A stretch of DNA of 64,000 nt from Anaerolineae bacterium (lineage in GTDB: Bacteria > Chloroflexota > Anaerolineae > Aggregatilineales > Aggregatilineaceae). The stretch is from the NCBI GenBank assembly GCA_016926875.1, contig JAFGNU010000061.1, forward strand, positions 17,641 through 81,640. Reading direction: 5' to 3'. The notes beneath the pieces are model-generated. The model saw nothing but the letters and a program-made list of their open reading frames with translations, ran no database searches and had not been told where the DNA came from. Shown piece by piece: positions 44,680 to 54,012 of the stretch. Each line of letters begins with the position of its first letter. The stretch's first letter is position 1. The position numbers were made by a program, and so were the translations under genes.

Positions 44680-45870
44680 ATGACAGGCAGCATTGCAGAA
44701 AAAACGGACCAATACGTCGTACATACTTACGCCCGCGCGCCGTTTGTGCTGGTGTACGGGGATGGCATGACCGTCACCGATGAGAACGGTAAGCAGTATC
44801 TTGATTTTGCGTCCGGCATCGCCGTGAACGCGCTGGGACACAACGACGCCGAGATCGTAGCGGCGGTTCAGGAACAGGTCGCGCAACTGTCCCACATCTG
44901 CAACCTGTATTACACGGCGCCCCAGGCAAATCTGGCCGAAGCGCTGTGCCAGTGTAGCTTTGCCGACAAAGTCTATTTCTGCAATTCGGGCGGCGAAGCG
45001 GTCGAGGCGGCTATCAAATTCGCCCGCAAATATGCACGGTCAACGGTCGGTCCCGGCAAAACCGGGATCGTCGCTTTTACCGGGGGGTTTCACGGGCGCA
45101 CCGCCGGATCGCTGGCGATCACGGCCCGCGAGAAATATCAAGCGCCGTTCCGCCCGCTGATGCCGGGAGTGAGCTTCGCGCCGTTCAACGACGTTGCCGC
45201 CGCCGAAAAACTGATCGGGCCGGAAACATGCGCCGTGTTCGTGGAGCCAGTGCAGGGCGAAGGCGGGATTCACATCGCCACACCGGAATTTCTGGCCGCG
45301 CTGCGCGATGCATGTGACCGGTTCGGCGCGCTGCTGGTCTTTGACGAGATTCAGTGCGGTATGGGCCGGACCGGCAAGCTGTGGGCTTACGAGCACACGG
45401 GTGTGACGCCGGACATGATGGCGGTAGCCAAAGCGCTGGGCGGCGGGCTGCCTATTGGCGCGACGCTGGTCACCGAGCGCGTGGCCGAGGTGATGCAGCC
45501 CGGCGATCACGGCAGCACGTTCGCGGGCGGGCCGGTAATCTGCCGCGCGGCAGAAGTGGTCCTGAAGCGCGTCAGCCAGCCCGAACTGCTGGCACACGTG
45601 GTTACCATGGGCGATCTGTTGAAGGAGCGGCTGCAAGAACTGCCATCACCGCATATCCAGGAGGTGCGCGGGCTGGGGCTGATGGTTGGCATGGAACTGG
45701 ACATCGAGGCCACGCCGCTGCTGAATGCAGGCTATGAGCACGGCCTGCTGCTGCTCAACGCCGGGCCGAACGTGCTGCGCCTGCTGCCGCCGCTGGTTGT
45801 AGACGAAACTCACATTGACCATCTGATCGCTACGCTGAACGTGATCCTGTCGGAGGTGGATGCCGCATGA
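44680..45870 (+). CDS. argD: Acetylornithine aminotransferase
   Basis: Protein of 396 aa, a class III PLP aminotransferase. It shows FCNSGGEAVEAAIKFARKY, GFHGRTAGSLAIT, FVEPVQGEGGI, LLVFDEIQCGMGRTG and the PLP lysine in AVAKALGGGLPIG. GGGGAGG precedes the start. Its stop overlaps the next GNAT gene as ATGA. It may also serve the lysine route, since ArgD and LysJ activities can be shared (known for the family, not shown here). Confidence 0.95.
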   Translation: MTGSIAEKTDQYVVHTYARAPFVLVYGDGMTVTDENGKQYLDFASGIAVNALGHNDAEIVAAVQEQVAQLSHICNLYYTAPQANLAEALCQCSFADKVYFCNSGGEAVEAAIKFARKYARSTVGPGKTGIVAFTGGFHGRTAGSLAITAREKYQAPFRPLMPGVSFAPFNDVAAAEKLIGPETCAVFVEPVQGEGGIHIATPEFLAALRDACDRFGALLVFDEIQCGMGRTGKLWAYEHTGVTPDMMAVAKALGGGLPIGATLVTERVAEVMQPGDHGSTFAGGPVICRAAEVVLKRVSQPELLAHVVTMGDLLKERLQELPSPHIQEVRGLGLMVGMELDIEATPLLNAGYEHGLLLLNAGPNVLRLLPPLVVDETHIDHLIATLNVILSEVDAA

Positions 45871-46349
45871 TCATTCGCCATCCCCAGCCGGATGAAGCCG
45901 GGCGCGTGCTGGCGTTGTTTGAAGACGAAGTGCGCGCAGGCCGGATGCTGCCGCGCTCGGAGGATAACTTCCGCGCGCACGTCGAAGACTGGCTGATCGC
46001 AGAACAGGCCGGGCAGGTAGTCGGCTGCGTGTCGCTGGTGTATTTCAACCAGGAGCTGTGCGAGGTGCGCTCGCTGGCCGTACATCCCGATTACCGGGGC
46101 AACGGCGTTGCCAGCAAGCTGGTGTCGGCGGCGATAGATATGGCCCGTGAGCATGATATGCGCCGCGTGCTGACGCTGACACGTGCGCCGCGCCTGTTCG
46201 AGCATCTCGGTTTTGTGCGCGATTTTGTGGACAACTTCCCGGAGAAAGTCTGGCAAGACTGCGCGCCGTGTCCGTTCCGCGATGCGTGCGACGAAGTAGC
46301 GTTGATCTATCACCTCCACCGGCAGGAGAAAACCTCAGATGGCAAGTAA
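45867..46349 (+). CDS. argA: ArgA-like GNAT N-acetyltransferase (amino-acid N-acetyltransferase)
   Basis: Protein of 160 aa: a stand-alone GNAT domain resembling the C-terminal domain of N-acetylglutamate synthase, without the kinase-like domain. Motif A is EVRSLAVHPDYRGNGVASKLV, and the C-terminal part LFEHLGFVRDFVDNFPEKVWQDC is close to ArgA. A Cys cluster (CAPCPFRDAC) is notable. It overlaps argD by 4 nt and argJ by 11 nt, so it is firmly in the arg operon and probably primes acetylglutamate formation. Confidence 0.85.
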   Translation: MIIRHPQPDEAGRVLALFEDEVRAGRMLPRSEDNFRAHVEDWLIAEQAGQVVGCVSLVYFNQELCEVRSLAVHPDYRGNGVASKLVSAAIDMAREHDMRRVLTLTRAPRLFEHLGFVRDFVDNFPEKVWQDCAPCPFRDACDEVALIYHLHRQEKTSDGK

Positions 46350-47526
46350 TAGCGTAACAGGCTTCCGGCTGGCCGGGGTGCACTGCGGCCTGAAACAGGA
46401 AGGCGTAAAGGACATTGCGCTGCTGGTTAGCGACCGCCCGTGTACGGCGGCGGGCCTCTTCACCACCAACTGCGTCAAGGCCGCGCCCGTGCTGTACAAC
46501 CGGGCGATCCTGGCCGCCCCCGGCGCGACCATCCGGGCGGTGATCGCCAACACGGGCAGCGCCAACGCCTGCACCGGCAGCCAGGGACTCGCCAACGTCC
46601 GGCAGACGGCGGTGGAGGTGGCGGACGCAGTTGGCTGCGAGGCGGGCGAGGTGCTCGCACTGTCCACCGGCGTGATCGGCACACAGCTACCAATGGAATC
46701 GATCACGTCAGGCATTCGAGCGCTGGCAGGGCGACTCAGTACGGGCGGCTGGGCGGACGCTGCCAACGCGATCATGACCACCGACACCCGGCCCAAGCTG
46801 GCCAGTGTCCGGCTGCCGGATGGTTACACGATTACCGGGATCGCCAAAGGAGCGGGCATGATCGCGCCCAACATGGCGACCATGCTGGCGATTATTGCCA
46901 CCGATGCCGATGTCCCGCGCCCGCTGCTGGCTTCCGCGCTAAAGCACGCCGCCGACAGCAGCTTCAACCGCATTGTGGTAGACGGCGATATGAGCACCAA
47001 TGACACGGTGTTTGCGCTGGCGAACGGTGCGTCCGGCGTGGTGGTACAGGACGGCGCGGCGTTTGAGGCGGCGCTGGCGGGGGTGTGCGCGCAGTTGGCG
47101 CAGGCCATCGTGCGGGACGGCGAAGGCGCGACCAAATTCGTCACGCTGCACGTGACCGGCGCGCCCGACGAAGCCACTGCACGGATCATCGCCCGGCAGA
47201 TCGCCACCTCGCCGCTGGTTAAAACCGCGTTTTACGGCGGCGATCCAAACTGGGGGCGCGTCCTGTGCGCGGCGGGCTATTCCGGTGTGGAGATCGACCC
47301 GGCGCAGATGGCGCTGTGGCTGCTGGATGCGAACGGCGCGCCTGTTTTGCAGTTGGTAAAGGGCGGCTGCCCGACGGACTATGACGAACCGGCGGCCATT
47401 GCGCTGATGCAAGCGCCGGAGTGGGGTGTCCGGCTGGATTTAGGATCGGGGAAAGCAAAAACGTGGCTCTGGACCTGCGACCTGAGCCACGAGTACGTGA
47501 CAATCAACGGACACTACCGGACGTAG
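46339..47526 (+). CDS. argJ: Glutamate N-acetyltransferase / ornithine acetyltransferase
   Basis: Protein of 395 aa that recycles the acetyl group from acetylornithine to glutamate. It is made as a self-cleaving precursor; the cleavage site is KGAGMIAPNMATMLAII, with the Thr nucleophile near residue 180. The oxyanion-type segment TNCVKAAPV and the conserved C-terminus (HEYVTINGHYRT) are present. Last gene of the operon; it ends 5 nt from the convergent argH. Confidence 0.96.
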   Translation: MASNSVTGFRLAGVHCGLKQEGVKDIALLVSDRPCTAAGLFTTNCVKAAPVLYNRAILAAPGATIRAVIANTGSANACTGSQGLANVRQTAVEVADAVGCEAGEVLALSTGVIGTQLPMESITSGIRALAGRLSTGGWADAANAIMTTDTRPKLASVRLPDGYTITGIAKGAGMIAPNMATMLAIIATDADVPRPLLASALKHAADSSFNRIVVDGDMSTNDTVFALANGASGVVVQDGAAFEAALAGVCAQLAQAIVRDGEGATKFVTLHVTGAPDEATARIIARQIATSPLVKTAFYGGDPNWGRVLCAAGYSGVEIDPAQMALWLLDANGAPVLQLVKGGCPTDYDEPAAIALMQAPEWGVRLDLGSGKAKTWLWTCDLSHEYVTINGHYRT

Positions 47527-47531
47527 CACAC

Positions 47532-48908
47532 CTACTGCCGCCGTGATACCCATGCCTGGACGCGCTGCATCTGTTCATCAAAGTCGCCTGCGCCGCCGCT
47601 TACCACGCCGCGCCGGGCGACTGCTGCTTCAAAGCTGAACACGTCCAGCACACTGGTTTCGAACACGTCCGAAATGGTATGATAGTCTTCCAACGCCAGC
47701 GCCGATAGTTCAACGCCCTTTAATTCGGCCAGCCGCACCACCTCCCCGGCCAGCCCGTGCGCCTGGCGGAACGGTATACCCCTGCCCACCAGGTAATCGG
47801 CCAGATCGGTCGCCAGCATGGCTTCGTTCAGCGCGGCGCGCATCCGGTCGGTATCCATATCCAGCGAAGATACCAGCCCGGCCAGCGGCGGCAGCAGCGC
47901 CAGCAGCGTATCGAAGGCGTCAAACAGCGGTTCTTTGTCTTCCTGCAAGTCCTTGTTATAGCCGCTTGGCAAGCCCTTGAGCGTGGTCAGCAGGCCGGAC
48001 AGGTGCCCGATCAGGCGCCCGGCCTTGCCACGCGCCAGTTCGAGCGGGTCGGGATTGCGTTTTTGCGGCATCAGGCTGCTGCCGGTGCTGTAACGTTCAT
48101 CCAGCCGGACAAAGCCAAACGCGGGGTTGGCGTAGATGATCAGGTCTTCCGCCAACCGGCTGAGGTGTACTCCCGCTAACGCCAGGGCGAACAGGCATTC
48201 TGCGACGTGGTCCCGGTCCGCGACGGCATCCAGGCTGTTGGCCGTGCAGCCGCGAAAACCCAACCTGCGCGCGAGGGCCTGCCGGTCGATAGGGTACGGC
48301 GTCCCGGCCAGCGCGCCCGATCCCAACGGGCATTTTTCGCGCCACGCGTCGGCCAACTGTTCCAGGCGTTCGATGTCGCGCGCCAGCGCCCAGAAGTGGC
48401 TCAGCCACCAGTGCGCGGCGGTGACCGGCTGCGCGGGTTGGAGATGGGTATAGCCCGGCATCAGCGCACCGGCGTGCTGCTGTGCCTGGGCGATCAGCGC
48501 TTGCGCCAGTTCCAGCAGGTGGGCGATCAGTTTAGCCTGCGCATCCAGCAGCCACAACAGGACGTCGGTAGCTACCTGGTCGTTGCGGCTGCGCCCGGTG
48601 TGCAGCTTCCCGGCGACGCCGCCTGCGATCTCGGTCAGGCGGCGCTCAACAGCCGTGTGAATGTCTTCATCCCCCGGCGCAGGCACGAATGTCCCTGCGT
48701 GAAACTCGGCGCGCACCTGTTCCAGGCCGCCGACCAGCGTTTCACATTCGTCTGCTGCCAGCACGTCCGCATCGGCCAGCGCCCACGCCCAGGCAATGCT
48801 GCCTGTGATGTCCACATCATACAGCCGCCAATCAAAGCGCAGACTATCATTCAGCCTGCGCACGGCATCATCGGTTGGCTGTGAGAAAGCGCCACCCCAC
48901 AGTGTCAC
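47532..48908 (-). CDS. argH: Argininosuccinate lyase
   Basis: Protein of 458 aa of the fumarase/aspartase superfamily. TGRSRNDQVATD, MPGYTHLQPAQPVT and the catalytic-serine loop TGSSLMPQKRNPDPLELARGK are present. It starts 9 nt after the argG stop, forming argG-argH. Final step of arginine synthesis. Confidence 0.97.
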   Translation of the reverse strand: MTLWGGAFSQPTDDAVRRLNDSLRFDWRLYDVDITGSIAWAWALADADVLAADECETLVGGLEQVRAEFHAGTFVPAPGDEDIHTAVERRLTEIAGGVAGKLHTGRSRNDQVATDVLLWLLDAQAKLIAHLLELAQALIAQAQQHAGALMPGYTHLQPAQPVTAAHWWLSHFWALARDIERLEQLADAWREKCPLGSGALAGTPYPIDRQALARRLGFRGCTANSLDAVADRDHVAECLFALALAGVHLSRLAEDLIIYANPAFGFVRLDERYSTGSSLMPQKRNPDPLELARGKAGRLIGHLSGLLTTLKGLPSGYNKDLQEDKEPLFDAFDTLLALLPPLAGLVSSLDMDTDRMRAALNEAMLATDLADYLVGRGIPFRQAHGLAGEVVRLAELKGVELSALALEDYHTISDVFETSVLDVFSFEAAVARRGVVSGGAGDFDEQMQRVQAWVSRRQ

Positions 48909-48917
48909 GGTTGCCCC

Positions 48918-50180
48918 TTAATCCCGCTTAAAGCGCGTATAGTCTGGCTGGCGATAGCGGCTGGCCCCGGTGCCTTCCACGCTCAGCATGGCATCGACCT
49001 TCATCGGTAAGCCGATCAGGTTGATGAAGCCCTTCGCGTCCTGCTGATCGTAGATGTCCATGTGGCCAAACGATGCGTAGTCTTCGCGGTAGAGGCTGTA
49101 GGGACTCTTGCGCCCGGTGACTATCACGTTGCCCTTGTACAATTTCAGGCGGACGGTGCCGGTCACGGTCTGCTGCGTTTCCTGCACAAACGCGTCGAGC
49201 GCTTCGCGCAGGCGCGTATACCACATGCCGTTATAGACCAACTCGGCATACTTGACCGCGATGAAATCCTTGTAATGCATGGTCGCTTTGTCCAGGCACA
49301 GGCTTTCGAGCGCCTGGTGTGCTTCGCGCAGGACCGTGCCGCCGGGCGTTTCGTATACGCCGCGACTCTTCATGCCGACCAACCGGTTCTCGACCATGTC
49401 CACACGCCCGATGCCGTTGGCCCCGCCAAGCTCGTTCAGCCGTGTGAACAGCGGCACCGGCTCCATCTCCTTGCCGTCCACAGCGACCGGCACGCCCTTT
49501 TCAAAGCTGATCTCAACATAGGTTGGTTCGTCGGGCGCGGATTCCGGGCTGGTGGTTATCACGTACATATTCTCTTCCGGTTCGTTCCAGGGGTTTTCAA
49601 GCGGGCCGCCCTCGTGGCTCATGTGAAACAGGTTGCGGTCGCGGCTGTAGATGCTCTTGAGCGAGGAGCGGACCGGGACATTAAATTCTTCCGCATAGGC
49701 CAGCGCGTCCTCGCGGCTGCGGATGTCCCACTCGCGCCAGGGTGCGATCACTTGCAGCTTGGGATTCAGGGCCATCGCCGTCAGTTCAAAGCGAACCTGA
49801 TCGTTTCCCTTGCCGGTGCAGCCATGCGCAATCGCTTCAGCGCCTTCGGCTTCTGCGATCTCGACCAGGTGCTTGGCGATCAGCGGGCGGGCGAACGACG
49901 TGCCCAGCAGGTACACGCGCTCGTATACGGCCCCGGCCTGGAGCGTCGGGAATACAAAGTCGCGCAGGAACTCGTCGCGCAGATCACGGATGATCAACTT
50001 GCTGGCGCCGGTTTGGAGCGCTTTTTCTTCCAGCCCGTCGAGTTCTTCTTCCTGGCCCAGGTCGGCGCAAAAACAAACGACTTCGCAGTGGTAGTTATGG
50101 CGCAGCCAGGGCACAATGATCGATGTATCCAGCCCGCCGCTGTAGGCGAGCACCGCTTTTGTAATAGGTTGCTGCTGCAT
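48918..50180 (-). CDS. argG: Argininosuccinate synthase
   Basis: Protein of 420 aa. The ATP-binding P-loop AYSGGLDTS lies near the N-terminus, followed by the [13 protein letters not shown] and [14 protein letters not shown] substrate blocks. The start at 50180 has GGAAGGA upstream. A C/G-rich hairpin (50200-50219) sits in its leader, but no Arg-rich leader ORF was found, so control differs from the argC operon. Confidence 0.96.
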   Translation of the reverse strand: MQQQPITKAVLAYSGGLDTSIIVPWLRHNYHCEVVCFCADLGQEEELDGLEEKALQTGASKLIIRDLRDEFLRDFVFPTLQAGAVYERVYLLGTSFARPLIAKHLVEIAEAEGAEAIAHGCTGKGNDQVRFELTAMALNPKLQVIAPWREWDIRSREDALAYAEEFNVPVRSSLKSIYSRDRNLFHMSHEGGPLENPWNEPEENMYVITTSPESAPDEPTYVEISFEKGVPVAVDGKEMEPVPLFTRLNELGGANGIGRVDMVENRLVGMKSRGVYETPGGTVLREAHQALESLCLDKATMHYKDFIAVKYAELVYNGMWYTRLREALDAFVQETQQTVTGTVRLKLYKGNVIVTGRKSPYSLYREDYASFGHMDIYDQQDAKGFINLIGLPMKVDAMLSVEGTGASRYRQPDYTRFKRD

Positions 50181-50375
50181 GATATGTCCTTCCAAATAAC
50201 CGGGGCCGATCCCCCGGTAAACTGAGGTTAATACTAGCTCCAATCGTCTCCCGGCTCATTAGTATTTTTGCCCAAACGTGCCCCAGCAGTTTACTATATT
50301 TTGTAGGAACTGCGTGCTACGCATGTGCTCGCCGAAACCAACAACACGTTTATCGTCCATACCTGTCAGTGGGGC

Positions 50376-52673
50376 CTATTCGATCTGAACAACTAGCATC
50401 GTCATATCATCAAACTGCTGGGTGCCGCCCTGGTAGTCGGTCAGATCATCAAAGGTAGCAGCGCATAATTCGTCCGGCGACATATCCCCGTAAGACTGAA
50501 GCAGGTGGATCAACCGGCCGCGGTCAAAAAGCTGGCCGGTTGGAGATGTAACGTCGGTCAGGCCGTCGGTATAGAGAACCAGCCGGTCGCCGGGCGCCAG
50601 ATCGATCTGCTCTTCAAAGAGAGGCAGCATTTCCGGTTCCAGCAAGCCGAGCGCTGCGCCCTGACCGCTTAGCTCCTTTGCGCTGTCCTGGCGGAGTAAG
50701 ACCGGGCGGTCATGACCGGCGCGCGTATAGGTCAGCCGCCGCGTGGAACATTCCACAACGCCGTAAAACACGGTAACAAACATATTCGGCTCGCCCAGTT
50801 CCAACAGCAGCCGGTTAACGCTGCTCAGCACGGCGCGCGGCGAGCGTTCCCGGCGCGCTTCGGCCAGCAGCAGGCTGCGCGTCAGCGCCATGTATAACGC
50901 TGCTGGCATCCCCTTATCCGACACGTCGGCAATTGCCACGCCAAAATAGTCGTTGTCAAGCAGGATCACATCGTAAAAATCTCCGCCCACCTGCCGGGCG
51001 GGTTCGTTACAGGCCGCGAAACAGTAGCCAGGCACCTGGGGGAACGTGCGCGGCAGCACGCTTTGCTGCACCTGCCGGGCCAGCTCTAGCTCGCGCTCCA
51101 TACGTTCTTTTTGGGCCAGTTCCGCCTGGGCCGCTTCAAGCTGAATGATCTTGGCGCGCAAATCTTCGATCAGGTCCGCGCGCTGGATCGCCAGCGCCGC
51201 CTGGTTGGCGAAAGTTTGCAGCAGCGCCACCTCGCCCGGTTCAAAGCGCGGCTTGAAGGTTGTATGTACGATCATCAAGCCAACCGCTTCTTCCTGGGCG
51301 ATCAACGGCACAGACAAGCCCGCCCGCAGCGCCGCCCCTTCAATATCCGGGGACCGGGGCGGAATGCCCGGCGGCCACCGGTTAAACGATGACGGGATCA
51401 CGTCAAGCGCCGCCTGGAATACAAAATCTGCATCAAACTGCTGGTGGATCAATGCCGGGTCCCAACCGCTCACGGCCAGCACTTCCGCCCGACCGGGCAC
51501 GCGCCGGAAATACAGGATCGCCCGGTCGGCGCCGCACAGGTCATGCACACGGCGGCACACCTGATCTGCCAGGTCCACCAGATCGGTCGAAGAAATCAAC
51601 GCCTGGCCGATGTCCTGGAGCGAGATCAGCGCCCTGGTGCGCTGCTCCATCACCCGGTGGGCCGTTTCCAACTCAACCAGTTTACGCTCCAATTCGGTGT
51701 TGGCTTCGACCAGGGCGTGCTCGCTGGTCACCAGCAAATGATATGTACGGTGAAACTGGTCGGCCTCAAATCCCAGCACATCATCCGGCGACAGGTGACC
51801 ATGCAGTGCCAGCCGCAGCACGTAGTCTTCCATCGACAGGATACTGCGCTGTTCGAGTGAGGCCGGGTCACTGCCAGCCAGGTGAAAAAAGTCGAAAACC
51901 ACCACGTCGCCGCGCCGTCCCGTGTGATCGCAGTGTTCACAACCGCCCGCTTCAAAAAACGTCTCAGCCTGGTGGCCGGTTGTGTTTTGCTCACCATCAC
52001 CGTCCGATTCAGCATTTGATTCAGTGGCCCAGGAACGGATCAGATCGTCCAGATCGGCGTAACTGTGACGCAGCCGATCTAGCTGGAAAGCATCGAGACT
52101 GACCGGCTGCGCGCAGTGCGGACACAATGCCGCCAATCGCTGCACAGCCACTACCCAGCTCAGGCTGTCGATCTGATCATGGCCTGCCCCCAAGTCCAGC
52201 AGGTGACGAACCACATCAGCGCCCCGGAAGACCGTATCAAGCTGCGACAGCACCCGCACGCCTCGCTGCGCGGCCTCCAATGCTGCGGGAACGCTCTCTG
52301 AACACAGCCGGTCGAGTACCAGCAGGCCCGGTTGAAACGGCACCGCTTCCGCGATCTGTTCCGCGTATGTGGCTCCCAGCCCGACCGGCAAAAAGCGGGT
52401 CCGGCGCCGAAACTGCCGTGGCACACGAGCAGCCGACTTGTCTTCGCCAATAACAAAGCAGCTTCCTGACTGGCAAGCAGCCAGCATTTCGCGCATCAGA
52501 ATACGGAAAATGGCCGAGCGCCCGCTGGGCAAAAAACCACCTGCCACGGGCGTTTGAGCGATCGGGCGCGGGTCGAGACCGGCGACAATGAACAGCCCCG
52601 GCTCATTGTCGATAAGCTGTTCGACAAGCGTATCCACTTCGGGTAGATGGAAAAAATCGCCTAACTTGAGCAT
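50376..52673 (-). CDS. PP2C (SpoIIE-type) phosphatase with degenerate GspE/PilB-like N-terminus and GAF domain
   Basis: Protein of 765 aa. Residues about 10-265 resemble the C-terminal half of type II/IV secretion ATPases: a decayed Walker A (FLPSGRSA, residues 48-55), LLVLDRLCSESVPAALEAAQRG at the place of the Walker B and following helix, LSQLDTVFRGADVVRHLLDLG, AVQRLAALCPHC, and the second zinc pair CEHCDHTGRRGDVVVFDFF. The four Cys are 184, 187, 245 and 248. A coiled region and a GAF domain (about 340-500) come next, then a PP2C domain (about 540-765) with GGDFYDV, VADVSDKGMPAALYM and DDMTMLVVQ. It probably dephosphorylates STAS-type regulators. The N-terminus has probably lost ATPase function. 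Confidence 0.85.
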   Translation of the reverse strand: MLKLGDFFHLPEVDTLVEQLIDNEPGLFIVAGLDPRPIAQTPVAGGFLPSGRSAIFRILMREMLAACQSGSCFVIGEDKSAARVPRQFRRRTRFLPVGLGATYAEQIAEAVPFQPGLLVLDRLCSESVPAALEAAQRGVRVLSQLDTVFRGADVVRHLLDLGAGHDQIDSLSWVVAVQRLAALCPHCAQPVSLDAFQLDRLRHSYADLDDLIRSWATESNAESDGDGEQNTTGHQAETFFEAGGCEHCDHTGRRGDVVVFDFFHLAGSDPASLEQRSILSMEDYVLRLALHGHLSPDDVLGFEADQFHRTYHLLVTSEHALVEANTELERKLVELETAHRVMEQRTRALISLQDIGQALISSTDLVDLADQVCRRVHDLCGADRAILYFRRVPGRAEVLAVSGWDPALIHQQFDADFVFQAALDVIPSSFNRWPPGIPPRSPDIEGAALRAGLSVPLIAQEEAVGLMIVHTTFKPRFEPGEVALLQTFANQAALAIQRADLIEDLRAKIIQLEAAQAELAQKERMERELELARQVQQSVLPRTFPQVPGYCFAACNEPARQVGGDFYDVILLDNDYFGVAIADVSDKGMPAALYMALTRSLLLAEARRERSPRAVLSSVNRLLLELGEPNMFVTVFYGVVECSTRRLTYTRAGHDRPVLLRQDSAKELSGQGAALGLLEPEMLPLFEEQIDLAPGDRLVLYTDGLTDVTSPTGQLFDRGRLIHLLQSYGDMSPDELCAATFDDLTDYQGGTQQFDDMTMLVVQIE

Positions 52674-52781
52674 GTTCAGCTCTCCTGGTCCGCGTGATGA
52701 CATCTAGCCGCCTGGACGGGCTGTACGCGAATCACCCGGCCCTCTGACTGCTCAGCCCCCTGGCAATCGCACCTGCCGTAA

Positions 52782-53564
52782 CTATCCCGAATACACAGCC
52801 CAGAGTGCATAGTTTACATCGTTAGGGGGCGCTTCGTGCCAGGTTTCATCCACATCGCCCTGATGTTGCGTGGTATACCAGTGGTGGCCGTTAAACCAAA
52901 GTTCATAGTGATGGCTTCGCAAAATATCCAGGATTTCCTGAGGCTCTACATTCAGTAGATCGCGCATTTTGCGTTGATGGAACTCCATCAGAATGACAGG
53001 CCGAGACTGTTCTAGCAGGTTACGCATCCCTTGAACGGCGTAGTATTCATACCCTTCGATATCCATTTTGATCAGCGCCGGAACAATCCCCCTCGACCGG
53101 CAATAGTCATCCAGCGCTACCGTACCCCGTTGGGTCTGGTTTGACACATACCCGGTTTCGATGGTCATTGCTCCCTGGCAATAGCGCTGGTTGTTCGTTT
53201 TCAGAACCCAGTTGGACAGGTGATCGGGTTCAAAGCATGTTATCCGGCATGACGGGCACAGTGACCAGGCAAATACGCCGTAAAGACCACAGGCTGCCCC
53301 AACATCCAGGATAACCGCACCTGGCTGAATATATTCCCGGAACTTGGCGGCGAAGGTGTGCTCGTACCGGCCCTGTTTATCCACTCCGGTCAACTGTCCC
53401 TGGCGATCATCCGCACAAAATTGATCAACATTGCGCTTCAAGTCAACCAGCCGAACAGGCATCCCCCCCATCTCGACAGACCATTCTGTCAGATCAACAG
53501 TTGTCCGGTAGCGCCACTCGCGCACAGCAGGTATTTGCAGCAGCCATTGTTTGATTTTTGTCAT
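52782..53564 (-). CDS. FkbM-family SAM-dependent methyltransferase
   Basis: Protein of 260 aa. The SAM-binding loop is AVILDVGAACGLYGVFA (about 95-111), then FEPDHLSNWVLKTN, and the FkbM signature ALIKMDIEGYEYYAVQG. The ATG at 53564 has GAGGTGAG upstream. Relatives O-methylate sugars or polyketides; substrate unknown. It stands alone. Confidence 0.87.
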   Translation of the reverse strand: MTKIKQWLLQIPAVREWRYRTTVDLTEWSVEMGGMPVRLVDLKRNVDQFCADDRQGQLTGVDKQGRYEHTFAAKFREYIQPGAVILDVGAACGLYGVFAWSLCPSCRITCFEPDHLSNWVLKTNNQRYCQGAMTIETGYVSNQTQRGTVALDDYCRSRGIVPALIKMDIEGYEYYAVQGMRNLLEQSRPVILMEFHQRKMRDLLNVEPQEILDILRSHHYELWFNGHHWYTTQHQGDVDETWHEAPPNDVNYALWAVYSG

Positions 53565-54012
53565 GTCGATCTCACCTCGATTCGTATACAACCAGCTCTC
53601 CACGCACAGGGTTTAACCGGTAATGTGCTCTGCAAAACAAAGCGATGATGACAGCCCGGCGAGTCGGCAGAGCAAAAAAGCGCCCGTATGGCCCAAGATT
53701 TTATGCAGCCAACACGATGATAATCCTACAAAGGTTTCTGCTTTTTGCCAGTTCAGAAAAACCTGTATGGCGGGTTACGGCTTTGAAAGGGAGCCCCCAG
53801 GGCAATGTCAGAAATGCCCGGAGACTCATTCCGCACATGGCCTGTTTTGGGCCACCGGCAGCCATATTCTAACTCCCTCAGTTGAGGGACCAACCGGTTC
53901 ACAAAAACCACCATGCGCGGACCAAAAGAGCAGTTCCCATGAATAACTCTGCTTTACGCTCGCAATTCCGGTAGATTATAATGATGGCGAACCCGTTACT
54001 GGAGATAGCTTC
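53565..54012. other. Intergenic region without recognisable gene
   Basis: The open frames here have no family features or ribosome-binding sites. The last 60 bases presumably contain the promoter of the kinase gene at 54013. Confidence 0.35.

Noticed and set aside
50199..50220. GC-rich hairpin in the argG leader as terminator or attenuator
   Set aside because: No T-run follows and no leader ORF is linked to it.
49062..50225. 387-codon frame antisense to argG
   Set aside because: Shadow of argG; composition fits antisense of a conserved gene.
50262..50360. Short ORF upstream of argG (minus) as a possible arginine leader
   Set aside because: Only two scattered Arg codons and no U-tailed terminator with a complementary loop; not comparable with the argC leader.
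53623..53946. 107-codon plus-strand frame between the FkbM and kinase genes
   Set aside because: No ribosome-binding site, skewed composition and no domain; treated as non-coding.
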